Origin: Chryseolinea soli
Lineage (GTDB): Bacteria > Bacteroidota > Bacteroidia > Cytophagales > Cyclobacteriaceae
DNA: 64,000 nucleotides
Direction of reading: 5' to 3'
NCBI RefSeq assembly: GCF_003589925.1
Contig: NZ_CP032382.1
Location: forward strand, 744,001-808,000
Shown: one piece after another, positions 18,392-26,258 of the stretch
How the letters are laid out: each line of letters opens with the position of its first letter
Position numbering within the stretch: the first letter of the stretch is position 1
Position numbers and translations under genes: made by a program
The notes under the pieces: generated by a model
What the model saw: only the letters and a program-made list of their open reading frames with translations
Databases searched by the model: none
What the model was told of the DNA's origin: nothing

Positions 18392-19600
18392 ATGAAAGCC
18401 CACCGACTGCTCACCTTATTTTTTGTTTGCTCTCTTCAACATACACTATCCCAGGCGTTGTATGAAATACCGGAAAACACAAAGACCCGGTGGAGCAGTT
18501 TTGAAAACCCGGCGGCGGAAAAAGGAATGGGTGGACGCGAGAACAAAACGGCCAAGGGTCATGCGTTCGACATGATCGATCCCAAGGGCTCCAAAACCAT
18601 GCTCGACTTTAAAGGCGCGGGGATCGTTCGCCGCATCTGGCTCACGGTGAACGAGCGCTCGCCCGTGATGCTGCGCGCGTTGCGCCTGGAGATGTATTGG
18701 GACAATGCTAAAACACCGGCGGTGTCGGCACCCCTGGGGGATTTCTTCGGCATTGGTTTAGGCCGGAGGACTCCTTTTGAAAGTGAGTTCTTCTCCGACC
18801 CGGAGGGCAGGTCTTTCAATTGCAACATTCCCATGCCGTTTAGCACCGCGGCAAGAATTGTGATCATCAACGATTCAACGATTCCCGTTATGCTTTTTTA
18901 TGATGTCGACTTTACGACGGTGGAGAAACACGATAAGTCCGTGTTTTATTTTCACGCCTATTGGAACCGCGAGAACAAGACGAAGCTGGAGCATGACTTT
19001 GTTGTGCTTCCACCCGTGGCGGGCAAAGGAAGATTTCTGGGAATGAATGTTGGCGTTATTGCGGACAGCGTCTACGAAACCAGTTGGTGGGGCGAAGGCG
19101 AAGTAAAAGTCTTCCTCGATGGCGATTCGCAGTTCCCCACGCTGACGGGAACCGGCACGGAAGATTACATCGGCACGGCGTGGGGTCAGGGCCAGTATGC
19201 CAACCGTTATCAAGGTTGCCCTTTGGCGGATGCGAAGAACAGGCAGTGGAGCTTTTATCGCTATCATGTTCCCGATCCCATTTATTTTCAAACACAATGC
19301 AAGGTGACGCTCCAGCAGATCGGCGGCGAGTCCACCGATTTTGTGCGGCGTTTAAAGAAGAAAGGCGCCGTGCTAAAACCGGTGAGCGTGGCCGCTGACA
19401 AATTTCACAAGATCCTGGAGATGAATCCTGTTCCCGACCTCATGAGTAATGACTTTCCGCAAGGCTGGACGAACTACTATCGCGAAGACGATGTGTCGGC
19501 CACGGCCTATTTCTATCTCGACAAACCGGCAAACGCGCTCCCCGCCATTGCCGGCCTGGAAGCGCGCACCAAAAATTTATTGGTCGTCAAGAAGGATTGA
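18392..19600 (+). CDS. DUF2961 family secreted protein
   Basis: The ATG at 18392 begins a signal peptide (MKAHRLLTLFFVCSLQHTLSQ), giving about 402 residues. The sequence (GKGHAFDMIDPKGSKTMLDFKGAGIVRRIWLT-like start, later FLDGDSQFPTLTGTGTEDYIGTAWG) matches DUF2961. That family is now known to include glycoside hydrolases acting on fructan or arabinan-type glycans. The GTEDYIGTAWG segment is the most conserved part and probably lines the active site. It converges on a GH9 gene with 2 bases between stops, so both may serve glycan use. The substrate is unknown. Confidence 0.85.
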   Translation: MKAHRLLTLFFVCSLQHTLSQALYEIPENTKTRWSSFENPAAEKGMGGRENKTAKGHAFDMIDPKGSKTMLDFKGAGIVRRIWLTVNERSPVMLRALRLEMYWDNAKTPAVSAPLGDFFGIGLGRRTPFESEFFSDPEGRSFNCNIPMPFSTAARIVIINDSTIPVMLFYDVDFTTVEKHDKSVFYFHAYWNRENKTKLEHDFVVLPPVAGKGRFLGMNVGVIADSVYETSWWGEGEVKVFLDGDSQFPTLTGTGTEDYIGTAWGQGQYANRYQGCPLADAKNRQWSFYRYHVPDPIYFQTQCKVTLQQIGGESTDFVRRLKKKGAVLKPVSVAADKFHKILEMNPVPDLMSNDFPQGWTNYYREDDVSATAYFYLDKPANALPAIAGLEARTKNLLVVKKD

Positions 19601-19602
19601 TC

Positions 19603-22518
19603 CTAACGCGGCGTTACCGTTTCCCACGCGGCGCCACGGATCTCTTTTCGCAGCGACATGTCGTTGTCCGGAACGATCACGGCCACCCACGGTGTGTCGG
19701 CCGAGGTGATGCGTCCACGCCATTCCAACGACCCTGTAGCGCCCGGCTTCAGGTTGATTTCCTTTGCCGAACCCGGCAAGGTGAGGTTATCCACCCGGAT
19801 GCTAAACTTGTGTGGACCATTCCCGCGGGCCTTTAGCGTCAGGATCACTTCCCCCTTGGACGTCTTGGACGAGAGTTCCACACTCAACGCATGGGCCGTA
19901 CGCAAATCCAATTGATAAGAACCGCCCGGCAAAAAAGTTTGCGTTTGCCCGGGGCCGCTGCCCGTGATGGTGTATTTACCCTCCGGCAGGAAAATCCGGA
20001 AGTGGCCGGTGGCCCTGTCGGGTAATACGGGAATGACCTGTCCGGTGGTCGACTCTTTGAAGTTGACGGGGCCGTCGGCCTGACCTTCCACCAGCGAGGG
20101 GCCGGCGAGGTCTTTGAGCAGCCAAACCCAGCGCGCGACGGGGTGTACCCAGATCTCTTTATACGTCCACGTATTTTGGACGGGCCAATAGGGCGCATCC
20201 GCGTCTCCCCGGCTTTGAATGCCCACGGGAAGCCCGCCCACCATGTCGCCCGATGAAGGCGTGTAAATGGGTGCGAAATCGTATCCTTCGCCCCACATGG
20301 TGCTTTGTGAAAAAGGATTCCGGCCGATGATCCATTCCAATTGGTGTTGTGATAATTGTGCCGCCGGAAGATCGCCACGCAAATGCGCCGCGCTGGCCAA
20401 CGCCTGCGCTTGGGGCAGGATGGTGCCGAAATGTCCACGATAGTCCATCCACACCGGGAACAGCCGCAGGTAATGTCCTTTGCCGAGGGGTACGCCGTTG
20501 AGCACTTGTTTACGGAAAGATTCCTTGCGGCTTTCGGGCACGTTGATGTATTCATCGTCGGTGTAGACCGAGGCGGGAAGTACGCCATACGGGGCGGTGT
20601 ACTGGCTGATCGTTTTCAAATACTCCGAGTAGAGCGTTACACTGGCGTACCACTTCATCCAATCGGCATGGTCCGGAAAGGCATCGCACAATGCGGTCAG
20701 CGCCAGCGTCGGGCCTTGCTCGCGGCCGCGATGGCAGTAGTGCAGGATGCGTTCCTTGGCGGTGGTAGTGTAGAAGAACCCGGTCATGGGCGTATCCCAA
20801 TCCGTGCGCTTCCGCTGCTGGGAGTCGGTGATCACCGCCGACAGCTCGGTGGCCTTGTCTGCATATTTTTTGTTACCGGTCGCTTTCCACAAATCGATGG
20901 AGGCGATGATGGCCTGGGATGCGAGTTCATGCTGGACATTGTCGGAGTCGAACGATCCTCTCCATATTTCCTTGGAGGGTTTCACGTTGGCCATGCCGGC
21001 TACGGCAAAGTTCCAGTCGGCCTCCGCCATCTTCAAGGCAAACTTCGACAGGCGTTCGTCGCTGTCTTTGACGACGCGGGCCGCAATGGCTTCCACGGCA
21101 GCAGCCTGGAAATTGGTCATGGGACTGTTGCGGGCGGTGGCGGCAATGTCGTCGAAGTCGCCCATGATGTTGTTGGTGCGTCTGCTGCTGATCGAGCCAC
21201 CGTTGCGATAGCCGTCGCCGAAACTTGTTTTCGTCACCCAGTCGAGTCCCCATCGTGCTTCTTCCAGCACACGCTCGTATAGATCGGGATGGTCGCCGCG
21301 CAATTTCAGTTGTTCGGCGAGGCTGAACAGACCGTAGGTGATCTCGCCTGTATTCTCGATGCCTTGGGTGAGGTCGCCGGCATCGTGCCAGCCGCCGTTG
21401 ATGATCATGCGTTTGTCGCCATGCACGCATGTCCAATCGCGGTGACAAACCCCGTGGACGCCGGGGATCTCCGCGCCACAGCGTTCGGCGTAGAAAAAGT
21501 TGAGGGCTTTCCAGAGGGTTCGCTCATACACGTCGGCGTCGATGCGGAACGGTTGTGAGGTGACCTCGCCGGCTTGAAGGATATAGCTTCCCGGCCGCCG
21601 CACTTCCGAGAAATCCATCACCTGGAAGCTGCCGATGTGTGAGCTAACGTTCGCGATCGGTTTTGTCAATACGATCTCGCCATTGGTTTGGTCGATCAAT
21701 TTAAAATCCGTTGCCTTGATGTTGTTGGCCACCGCGGTTTTCTGCGCGCCGGTCTGATAACCGGTATGGCTATACGAAATTCTTCCCGGCCACACATCCC
21801 AGCCTTCGATCTTGTCGGGGTCGACGCGTTCGAGTTCCAGTTGGTCGAAGTAGAATTGGATCGTGTCGGCCTCGTCGGGGGTGTTGCCCGACAGGCCATA
21901 GGACATTTCGAAACTGGTGACCTTGTCGCGGGCCACGTTGCCAATCTCCCACACGATGTGATTCCATTCGTGGTTGCGCAGGATGAGCGAGGTTTCGCCT
22001 TCCTGGCCAAAGAGCGCCGGCAATTTCTCGACGCCGTCGTTATACAGGCGAAAGTCCAGCGCCGTCGTGTAGAAGCCGGGCAGGTTGGGATAGATCCAGA
22101 TGGAGATGCGGTTGAACGACGACCAGTCTTCGTCCGGGAAGTGGCGTCTCACCCCAGACCTGCCCCATCCACGACCGCTGGTGGGTGCGGGTCCTTCCAG
22201 GCGCGTGGGGGTGGTCATGAGCAGGGATTGGTTTCCGTGGTGCGTGCGTTCTTTCGTGAGTTGGATCGTCGCTGCCGACGCACTGGCATCGACAATCTTG
22301 ATCACTTTGCGGGCATCCACCACTTCGCCGCCGGCAGTGGTGAAGGAATGCCAGTGTTGGAGGTCTTCCATGTCATCCAGCACACGGCTGTTGAGAACGG
22401 TTTTGTTCAGCCAGCGGTAGGACGCCGAGTCTTTGAAGTTGGCCACCATCGGTTCGCGAATAAATTGGAAGGCCAACAACGCGACGGCAGCAAGGAGCAG
22501 GGAAATCTTTAGTTTCAT
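19603..22518 (-). CDS. Glycoside hydrolase family 9 protein with N-terminal Ig-like domain
   Basis: The ATG at 22518 gives about 971 residues with a signal peptide (MKLKISLLLAAVALLAFQ). Residues about 80-210 resemble a carbohydrate-binding or jelly-roll domain. The CelD-type Ig domain follows (GYQTGAQKTAVANN to ILQAGEVTSQPFRI, about 220-310). The (alpha/alpha)6 catalytic domain has WHDAGDLTQG with the conserved Asp pair region, and ends with IIGRNPFSQSTMWGEGYDF and NTWTYKEIWVHP, the likely acid Glu. The last 150 residues are beta-rich. GH9 enzymes cleave beta-glucans or related polymers. It is probably exported; the exact polysaccharide is not clear. Confidence 0.88.
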   Translation of the reverse strand: MKLKISLLLAAVALLAFQFIREPMVANFKDSASYRWLNKTVLNSRVLDDMEDLQHWHSFTTAGGEVVDARKVIKIVDASASAATIQLTKERTHHGNQSLLMTTPTRLEGPAPTSGRGWGRSGVRRHFPDEDWSSFNRISIWIYPNLPGFYTTALDFRLYNDGVEKLPALFGQEGETSLILRNHEWNHIVWEIGNVARDKVTSFEMSYGLSGNTPDEADTIQFYFDQLELERVDPDKIEGWDVWPGRISYSHTGYQTGAQKTAVANNIKATDFKLIDQTNGEIVLTKPIANVSSHIGSFQVMDFSEVRRPGSYILQAGEVTSQPFRIDADVYERTLWKALNFFYAERCGAEIPGVHGVCHRDWTCVHGDKRMIINGGWHDAGDLTQGIENTGEITYGLFSLAEQLKLRGDHPDLYERVLEEARWGLDWVTKTSFGDGYRNGGSISSRRTNNIMGDFDDIAATARNSPMTNFQAAAVEAIAARVVKDSDERLSKFALKMAEADWNFAVAGMANVKPSKEIWRGSFDSDNVQHELASQAIIASIDLWKATGNKKYADKATELSAVITDSQQRKRTDWDTPMTGFFYTTTAKERILHYCHRGREQGPTLALTALCDAFPDHADWMKWYASVTLYSEYLKTISQYTAPYGVLPASVYTDDEYINVPESRKESFRKQVLNGVPLGKGHYLRLFPVWMDYRGHFGTILPQAQALASAAHLRGDLPAAQLSQHQLEWIIGRNPFSQSTMWGEGYDFAPIYTPSSGDMVGGLPVGIQSRGDADAPYWPVQNTWTYKEIWVHPVARWVWLLKDLAGPSLVEGQADGPVNFKESTTGQVIPVLPDRATGHFRIFLPEGKYTITGSGPGQTQTFLPGGSYQLDLRTAHALSVELSSKTSKGEVILTLKARGNGPHKFSIRVDNLTLPGSAKEINLKPGATGSLEWRGRITSADTPWVAVIVPDNDMSLRKEIRGAAWETVTPR

Positions 22519-22754
22519 GATACGATTGTGATCGAAAATATTAAGGAAGGTAGAAATAGCGGACCTCATGAATCCATAGCGCCTGTGAAAAAAATTTAAG
22601 CGGTAGGGATGACGGGTGAATTGCTGATTCCGGGTGTGTGCTTTTGGTGTGCGCGCAGGGACATTCGAATCACAGAACACGGCCGAAGGTTGGCGCAAAA
22701 GGAATGCACGGATTTTCTTTGCGTCTCTGCAACGCTGCGGTTAACTTTCCCGCT

Positions 22755-23330
22755 ATGAATGAACTTGAGCACTATATCTCCACCTACTTTGGATTGACGG
22801 GGTCGGATATGCAGGAGATTGCTTCGCACTTTTCACAGACGAAGCTGAAGAAGGGGGATTTTTTTCTAAAGCCGGGAGAAGTGTGTCGCACGCTAAGTTT
22901 TCAGCGCTCCGGACTGGCGCGGTTTTATATCGATGACGGCGACCAGGAAGTGACGCAATGGATCTCTGGGAAGGATGGCTTTGTGACGGATCTTTCCGGG
23001 CTGATCTTCAACCTGCCTTCGCGGTCCCACATTCAGGCGTTGACCGACAGCGATTTCTATACGATCCAGCAACAGGACTATGTGCGGCTTGGCGAGCGTC
23101 TTCCCCAATGGCATCATCTCGAAAAGCTATTCATTGCGCGATGCTTTTTGTTTATGGAGCAGCGTATTTTTTCGCTGCTCTCCATGAAGGCGGAGGAGCG
23201 TTACCATTGGTTGTTCAACCTAAACCCGGAACTCTTCAACCAGGTGCCGTTGCAATACCTGGCCTCCATGATGGGCATGACGCCCGAAACGCTGAGCCGC
23301 ATCCGCAAGAAGCAGACATCACTTTCGTGA
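22755..23330 (+). CDS. Crp/Fnr family transcriptional regulator
   Basis: The ATG at 22755 gives 191 residues. A cyclic-nucleotide-binding-like beta barrel spans about 20-120 (LKKGDFFLKPGEVCRTLSFQRSGLARFYI). A C-terminal winged helix follows with the recognition helix in LQYLASMMGMTPETLSRIRKK. It is divergent from the GH9 gene (about 236 bases between starts) and could control it. Bacteroidota have many such regulators with unknown ligands. A possible promoter (TTG at 22719-22721, TAACTTTC at 22742-22749, spacer 20) would give a nearly leaderless transcript. Confidence 0.9.
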   Translation: MNELEHYISTYFGLTGSDMQEIASHFSQTKLKKGDFFLKPGEVCRTLSFQRSGLARFYIDDGDQEVTQWISGKDGFVTDLSGLIFNLPSRSHIQALTDSDFYTIQQQDYVRLGERLPQWHHLEKLFIARCFLFMEQRIFSLLSMKAEERYHWLFNLNPELFNQVPLQYLASMMGMTPETLSRIRKKQTSLS

Positions 23331-23526
23331 TTTAAGAAACGCTCCGCTTTCTTTGCGAGCCCTGTGTCGTCGCCGTTCAACTTCTACCACGAAGGCGGCC
23401 CGCTTTCGCGAAAGCTTCGGCTGGCAAGCGACAACTTCTTGATTTTTGTCAAGCTGGATTTCCGTTCGCGATCAGCATCTTTGTTGCGCGACCCAAAAGT
23501 CATCGCTTCATTTTAAACCTCGCACC

Positions 23527-24186
23527 ATGTTCATCGGACACTTCGGATTAGGACTTGCCACCAAAAAGATCGCTCCCAACATTTCACTGGGAACTTCCCT
23601 CATGGCCGTACAATTTCTTGACCTGGTATGGCCTACCCTCTTGTTGCTGAACGTTGAACACGTGGTCATTCACCCGGAATTGGGTAGCACCCGTACGCTG
23701 GAGTTTAGTGACTACCCGATCACGCATAGCCTGCTGATGGCCATTGGCTGGTCCGTACTTTTTGGCGGCGTATATTGGCTTATCAAAAAAGACCGGCGGA
23801 GCGCGCTCATCCTGGGGGTGGCCGTTTTGAGTCATTGGTTGCTGGACTTGGTTGTTCATTTTCATGACCTCCCCTTGTTCCCCTGGGCATCGGTCAAGGT
23901 TGGTTTTGGATTGTGGGGTTCGGTGGCGATCACCAACGTTGTTGAGGGCCTGCTTTTTGGAACCGGCGTTTATCTTTACCTGCGTTCCACCATCGCAAAA
24001 AATAAAACCGCGCGGATCGTTTTTTGGGTACTCATTGTTTTGCTGCTGTCGGTGCAGGTGTCTGGCCTTGTCGGTCCGCCACCGGAGAACGTGACCGCAC
24101 TGGCCTGGTCTGCACAATTTCAGTGGCTCTTTGTAGCGCTGGGATATTGGGCGGATCGCCATACAGTACCCCTTCAAAACCGCTAA
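23527..24186 (+). CDS. Polytopic membrane protein of unknown function
   Basis: About 219 residues from the ATG at 23527, with six or so hydrophobic helices. The N-terminus MFIGHFGLGLATKKIAP and the motifs DYPITHSLLMA and VLSHWLLDLVVH give a series of conserved histidines and an aspartate within membrane segments. This recalls membrane-bound metal-dependent hydrolases of the YdjM/DUF457 type. Six bases separate its stop from the next gene, suggesting an operon. Confidence 0.75.
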   Translation: MFIGHFGLGLATKKIAPNISLGTSLMAVQFLDLVWPTLLLLNVEHVVIHPELGSTRTLEFSDYPITHSLLMAIGWSVLFGGVYWLIKKDRRSALILGVAVLSHWLLDLVVHFHDLPLFPWASVKVGFGLWGSVAITNVVEGLLFGTGVYLYLRSTIAKNKTARIVFWVLIVLLLSVQVSGLVGPPPENVTALAWSAQFQWLFVALGYWADRHTVPLQNR

Positions 24187-24192
24187 TCGATC

Positions 24193-24645
24193 ATGGAAAA
24201 AGACCTCGTCATTCAAACCATCACCACCATCTTCCACGGCGCCGACCAGCACGACTGGCCCGCCGTGCAAAACGCCCTGGCCGACCAGGTCTGGCTAGAC
24301 TATACTTCCCTCGCCGGTGGACAACCCGCGTTGTTGACCGGCCAACAAATTGCCAACGCGTGGGCTGCATTCCTCCCTGGGTTTGACAAAACCCATCACC
24401 AGCTTTCCCACTTTGAAGTTGACCTGGGAGGGTCATTGGCAAAGGTCCGGTTTTCCGGAAAGGCTGATCATTTCATCGGGGCTGCAACCTGGACCGTGGA
24501 AGGTTCTTACGATGCCGAGGCCGTTCAGCAAAACGGCCGGTGGCGCGTGACCAAACTGGTCTTGCACCTGGTGGGTCAAAGCGGGGACCTGAGCCTCCCT
24601 GCAAAAGCGGGAGATATCATGAAAAACAAAACACCCGCATCCTAA
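24193..24645 (+). CDS. NTF2/SnoaL-like protein
   Basis: This 150-residue soluble protein has the order helix (VIQTITTIFHGADQHDWPAVQNALAD), then DYTSLAGGQPALLTGQQIANAWAAFLPGFDKTHHQLSHFEV and alternating strands (AKVRFSGKADH, WTVEGSYDAEAV). This is the SnoaL-like or polyketide-cyclase pattern. The family includes small-molecule isomerases and binding proteins; no catalytic identity can be given. It follows the membrane protein gene by 6 bases and is probably co-transcribed. Confidence 0.75.
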   Translation: MEKDLVIQTITTIFHGADQHDWPAVQNALADQVWLDYTSLAGGQPALLTGQQIANAWAAFLPGFDKTHHQLSHFEVDLGGSLAKVRFSGKADHFIGAATWTVEGSYDAEAVQQNGRWRVTKLVLHLVGQSGDLSLPAKAGDIMKNKTPAS

Positions 24646-24735
24646 ACCTGCCGCCCCGAATACCGGTTCTTTCCATAGGAGATCAAGCCGCTCTTCGTTA
24701 ACTTCATGGCTGTCGTTATATAAAAAATAAGACCC

Positions 24736-25347
24736 ATGAAAAAAATACCGGCCCTCCTCCTTTCCGTATGTGTATCGACATTCGTTTACGCCCAGGACCC
24801 TTCCTCGAAAGAAAGCGGCGTGGCTTCTGAAACGCCCCTTGCGTTTGAGCTTCCCAAACCAAAGGAGCCGCTCTACATTGTCAACGACTCGGCTGTCATC
24901 ACCCCCGAGCAGTTTAAGGCTATCAACCCTGCGCAGATCCAATCCGTCGCGGTCTGGCGCTATGCCAATGATGTCGTTGGACACCATGACGGAACACAGG
25001 CCGGAGTCGTTCTGATTTATCTGAAAGGCTATCGGTCATCTACCGCTAATGCTAGTAGCCTGGCGTCTAACAAGCCGTTGCCGTTTGAGCTTCCAAAAAA
25101 GACGGAGCCTCTCTATATCGTCGTCGAGCCTCGCAATATCCACGGCTCGGAAGTCATCACTGCCGATCTATTGAAGGCCATCAACCCCAGCCATATCCAA
25201 TCTGTTGAAGTTCGACACTTTGACAACACTATCCCTGGGTCACAAAATGACGTTGCGCACCGCGGCGTTGTTCTTATTTATCTGACGGATCGCATGTCAT
25301 TTGCTGAAGAATTTTCGATCCACAAAAAAAATTCTGTAAAAAACTAA
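24736..25347 (+). CDS. Secreted protein with two TonB-plug-like repeats
   Basis: The 203-residue product has a signal peptide (MKKIPALLLSVCVSTFVYAQ). Two similar halves follow: PLAFELPKPKEPLYIVNDSAVI...KAINPAQIQSVAVWRY...GVVLIYLKGY, and PLPFELPKKTEPLYIVVEP...LLKAINPSHIQSVEVRHF...GVVLIYLTDR. The pattern PLYIVxxxx-INPxxIxSVEV-GVVLI is that of the plug or end-of-domain segment of TonB-dependent receptors, but no barrel follows. It may be an envelope protein that mimics a plug. Function unknown. Confidence 0.7.
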   Translation: MKKIPALLLSVCVSTFVYAQDPSSKESGVASETPLAFELPKPKEPLYIVNDSAVITPEQFKAINPAQIQSVAVWRYANDVVGHHDGTQAGVVLIYLKGYRSSTANASSLASNKPLPFELPKKTEPLYIVVEPRNIHGSEVITADLLKAINPSHIQSVEVRHFDNTIPGSQNDVAHRGVVLIYLTDRMSFAEEFSIHKKNSVKN

Positions 25348-25428
25348 AAGACGTTCACCCCGCTTGGGTTAAAGGCGATTCTGGCATCCATAAGTTTTGT
25401 ATAATTTAAATGCAGAATCACATTCCCT

Positions 25429-26190
25429 ATGCCCAAACTTATTTCTGCCGGCCGCTTGATGTTTGCCATTGGCATGCTCGGCCTTGCGTTCATTTGCATT
25501 CTTGCCCAGGATTTCATCTTCGGTCGTCCACCGGCCTTGCCTGCCGAACTCATCGGCATGGCGCCATTTTTGGGTTATGTTGGGGCGGGCATTGTTGCCG
25601 TTTCGGCGCTCGCCATCCTTGTGAATCATAAATATGCTGCGTATGGCGCGCTCGTGATCGGGCTATTGATCCTGATCTCCGCCCTGTTCCGCCAAGTGCC
25701 CAGCTTTGCAAGTCAATGGCTTAGCGCATTGAAGTCACTTTTTATGGTTGGTGGCACGATCATCATCGCCGCCACGTACGCTGGTGAACAGCGTGCGCTC
25801 AAAACGTTGAGTGAAAAAAACTGGGATGTGCTGATTTATACCGGCTGTGTTTTCCTGGCTTCATTCTTTATTGCCGGTGGCTATTCGCATTTTTTGTATG
25901 CCGAATTCGTGATAGGCTTCATTCCGGCCTATATTCCCTTTCACGCATTCTTCACCTACTTCTGCGCCATCTGTCTTTTTGCGGGTGGGATTGGGATACT
26001 CATTCCCGGTACGCGGAGATTGGCTGCGCTGCTCTCGGGCATCATGGTCTTTGGATGGTTCCTGCTGTTACACATTCCCCGGTTCTTCGCCAACATGAAC
26101 GATCCCAGCGATCGCATGGGCCTGTGTGAATCGTTTGCTTTTGCCGGGTTCTTTTTTGCACTCACCGGGATCTCGGAAAGAAAGAAATAA
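25429..26190 (+). CDS. Polytopic membrane protein, hypothetical
   Basis: The 253-residue protein has about seven hydrophobic helices evenly spread from residue 5 to 248 and short loops. I see no signature motif. The segment GYSHFLYAEFVIGFIPAYIPFHAFFTYFCA between helices resembles DoxX-like or DUF4267-type membrane proteins, but only weakly. It stands alone; a TATAAT-like element is found about 25 bases upstream. It converges on the leucine-rich-repeat operon with a hairpin between them. Confidence 0.7.
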   Translation: MPKLISAGRLMFAIGMLGLAFICILAQDFIFGRPPALPAELIGMAPFLGYVGAGIVAVSALAILVNHKYAAYGALVIGLLILISALFRQVPSFASQWLSALKSLFMVGGTIIIAATYAGEQRALKTLSEKNWDVLIYTGCVFLASFFIAGGYSHFLYAEFVIGFIPAYIPFHAFFTYFCAICLFAGGIGILIPGTRRLAALLSGIMVFGWFLLLHIPRFFANMNDPSDRMGLCESFAFAGFFFALTGISERKK

Positions 26191-26192
26191 GC

Positions 26193-26257
26193 CAACCCTT
26201 GCCTTAGCACTGTCTTTCGTGAAACCCAAGCTAAAACGACAGTGCAAGGCTGGGTTG
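26193..26257. terminator. Long imperfect hairpin between convergent genes
   Basis: CAACCC at 26193-26198 pairs with GGGTTG at 26252-26257, and GCACTGTC at 26207-26214 pairs with GACAGTGC at 26238-26245, with bulges between. It lies between the stops at 26190 and 26259, so it could serve both strands. It lacks a clear T run. Confidence 0.5.
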
Positions 26258-26258
26258 C

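Noticed and set aside
20356..22512. Long open frames (308 and 274 codons) on the + strand opposite the GH9 gene
   Set aside because: They lack family motifs and cover the coding strand of a well-supported GH9 enzyme.
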